Origin: Anaerolineaceae bacterium
GTDB lineage: Bacteria > Chloroflexota > Anaerolineae > 4572-78
Reading direction: 5' to 3'
Length of the DNA stretch: 6,445 nucleotides
Assembly: GCA_024762375.1 (NCBI GenBank)
Contig: JANTHQ010000112.1
Location: 1-6,445, forward strand
The notes under the pieces are model-generated. The model ran no database searches. It saw only the letters and a list, made by a program, of their open reading frames with translations, and had not been told where the DNA came from. The position numbers were made by a program, and so were the translations under genes. Shown here piece by piece: positions 6,406 through 6,445 of the stretch (positions are counted from its first letter, which is position 1; every line of letters starts with the position of its first letter).

Positions 6406-6445
6406 ATGAAATCGCATGTTACCACCATCAAACGTCCGTTGGGAC
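6406..6445 (+). CDS. Possible start of a downstream gene (partial)
   Basis: ATG at 6406, 9 nt after the UPF0182 stop codon, opens a frame that runs without stop to the window edge (13 codons, beginning MKSHVTTIKRPLG). An in-frame GTG at 6403 is an alternative start. There is no recognisable Shine-Dalgarno in front, and 13 open codons are not informative. If real it would be co-transcribed with the UPF0182 gene. No function can be read. Confidence 0.25.
   Translation, partial: MKSHVTTIKRPLG

Overview
The window looks like chromosomal sequence of a Chloroflexota bacterium, probably an Anaerolineae-type lineage. This is inferred from protein character only: a PTPS_related/glycosyltransferase-like membrane protein with the style of C-terminal beta domain common in that phylum, a secreted multiheme cytochrome carrying the motif VYLPLVLK beside a Pro/Thr-rich linker, and a UPF0182 protein. 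No rRNA, tRNA, CRISPR array, transposase or phage gene is visible.

Layout. (1) Positions 1-1482, minus strand: the first 494 residues of a polytopic membrane protein whose 3' end lies outside the window. (2) Positions 1483-1661: a compact intergenic region made almost entirely of two different 7-bp-period repeat arrays, each arranged as facing inverted arms. A good minus-strand -10 box (TATAAT) lies between them. (3) Positions 1662-3440, minus strand: a 592-residue exported cytochrome with eight CXXCH haem-binding motifs, split 1 + 7 around a Pro/Thr-rich linker. (4) Positions 3441-3621: an AT-rich divergent intergenic region with a plausible plus-strand promoter. (5) Positions 3622-6396, plus strand: a complete UPF0182 (COG1615) membrane protein of 924 residues. 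(6) Positions 6397-6445: a short tail that may hold the first codons of another plus-strand gene.

How they relate. The cytochrome and the UPF0182 gene are divergently transcribed from one 181-bp region and could share regulation, but no functional link between the families is known to me. The cytochrome and the glycosyltransferase-like gene lie in the same direction. They are separated by a hairpin-forming repeat and a candidate promoter, so they are probably separate transcription units. All three products are envelope proteins: one exported electron carrier and two multi-pass membrane proteins with large extracytoplasmic domains.

The most unusual feature is the pair of heptad-repeat inverted arrays at 1486-1559 and 1593-1653. 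One appears to form the whole 5' leader of the glycosyltransferase-like gene and the other the 3' end of the cytochrome transcript. The multiheme cytochrome, an apparent fusion of a monohaem/EF-hand module with a heptahaem module, is the most interesting protein.
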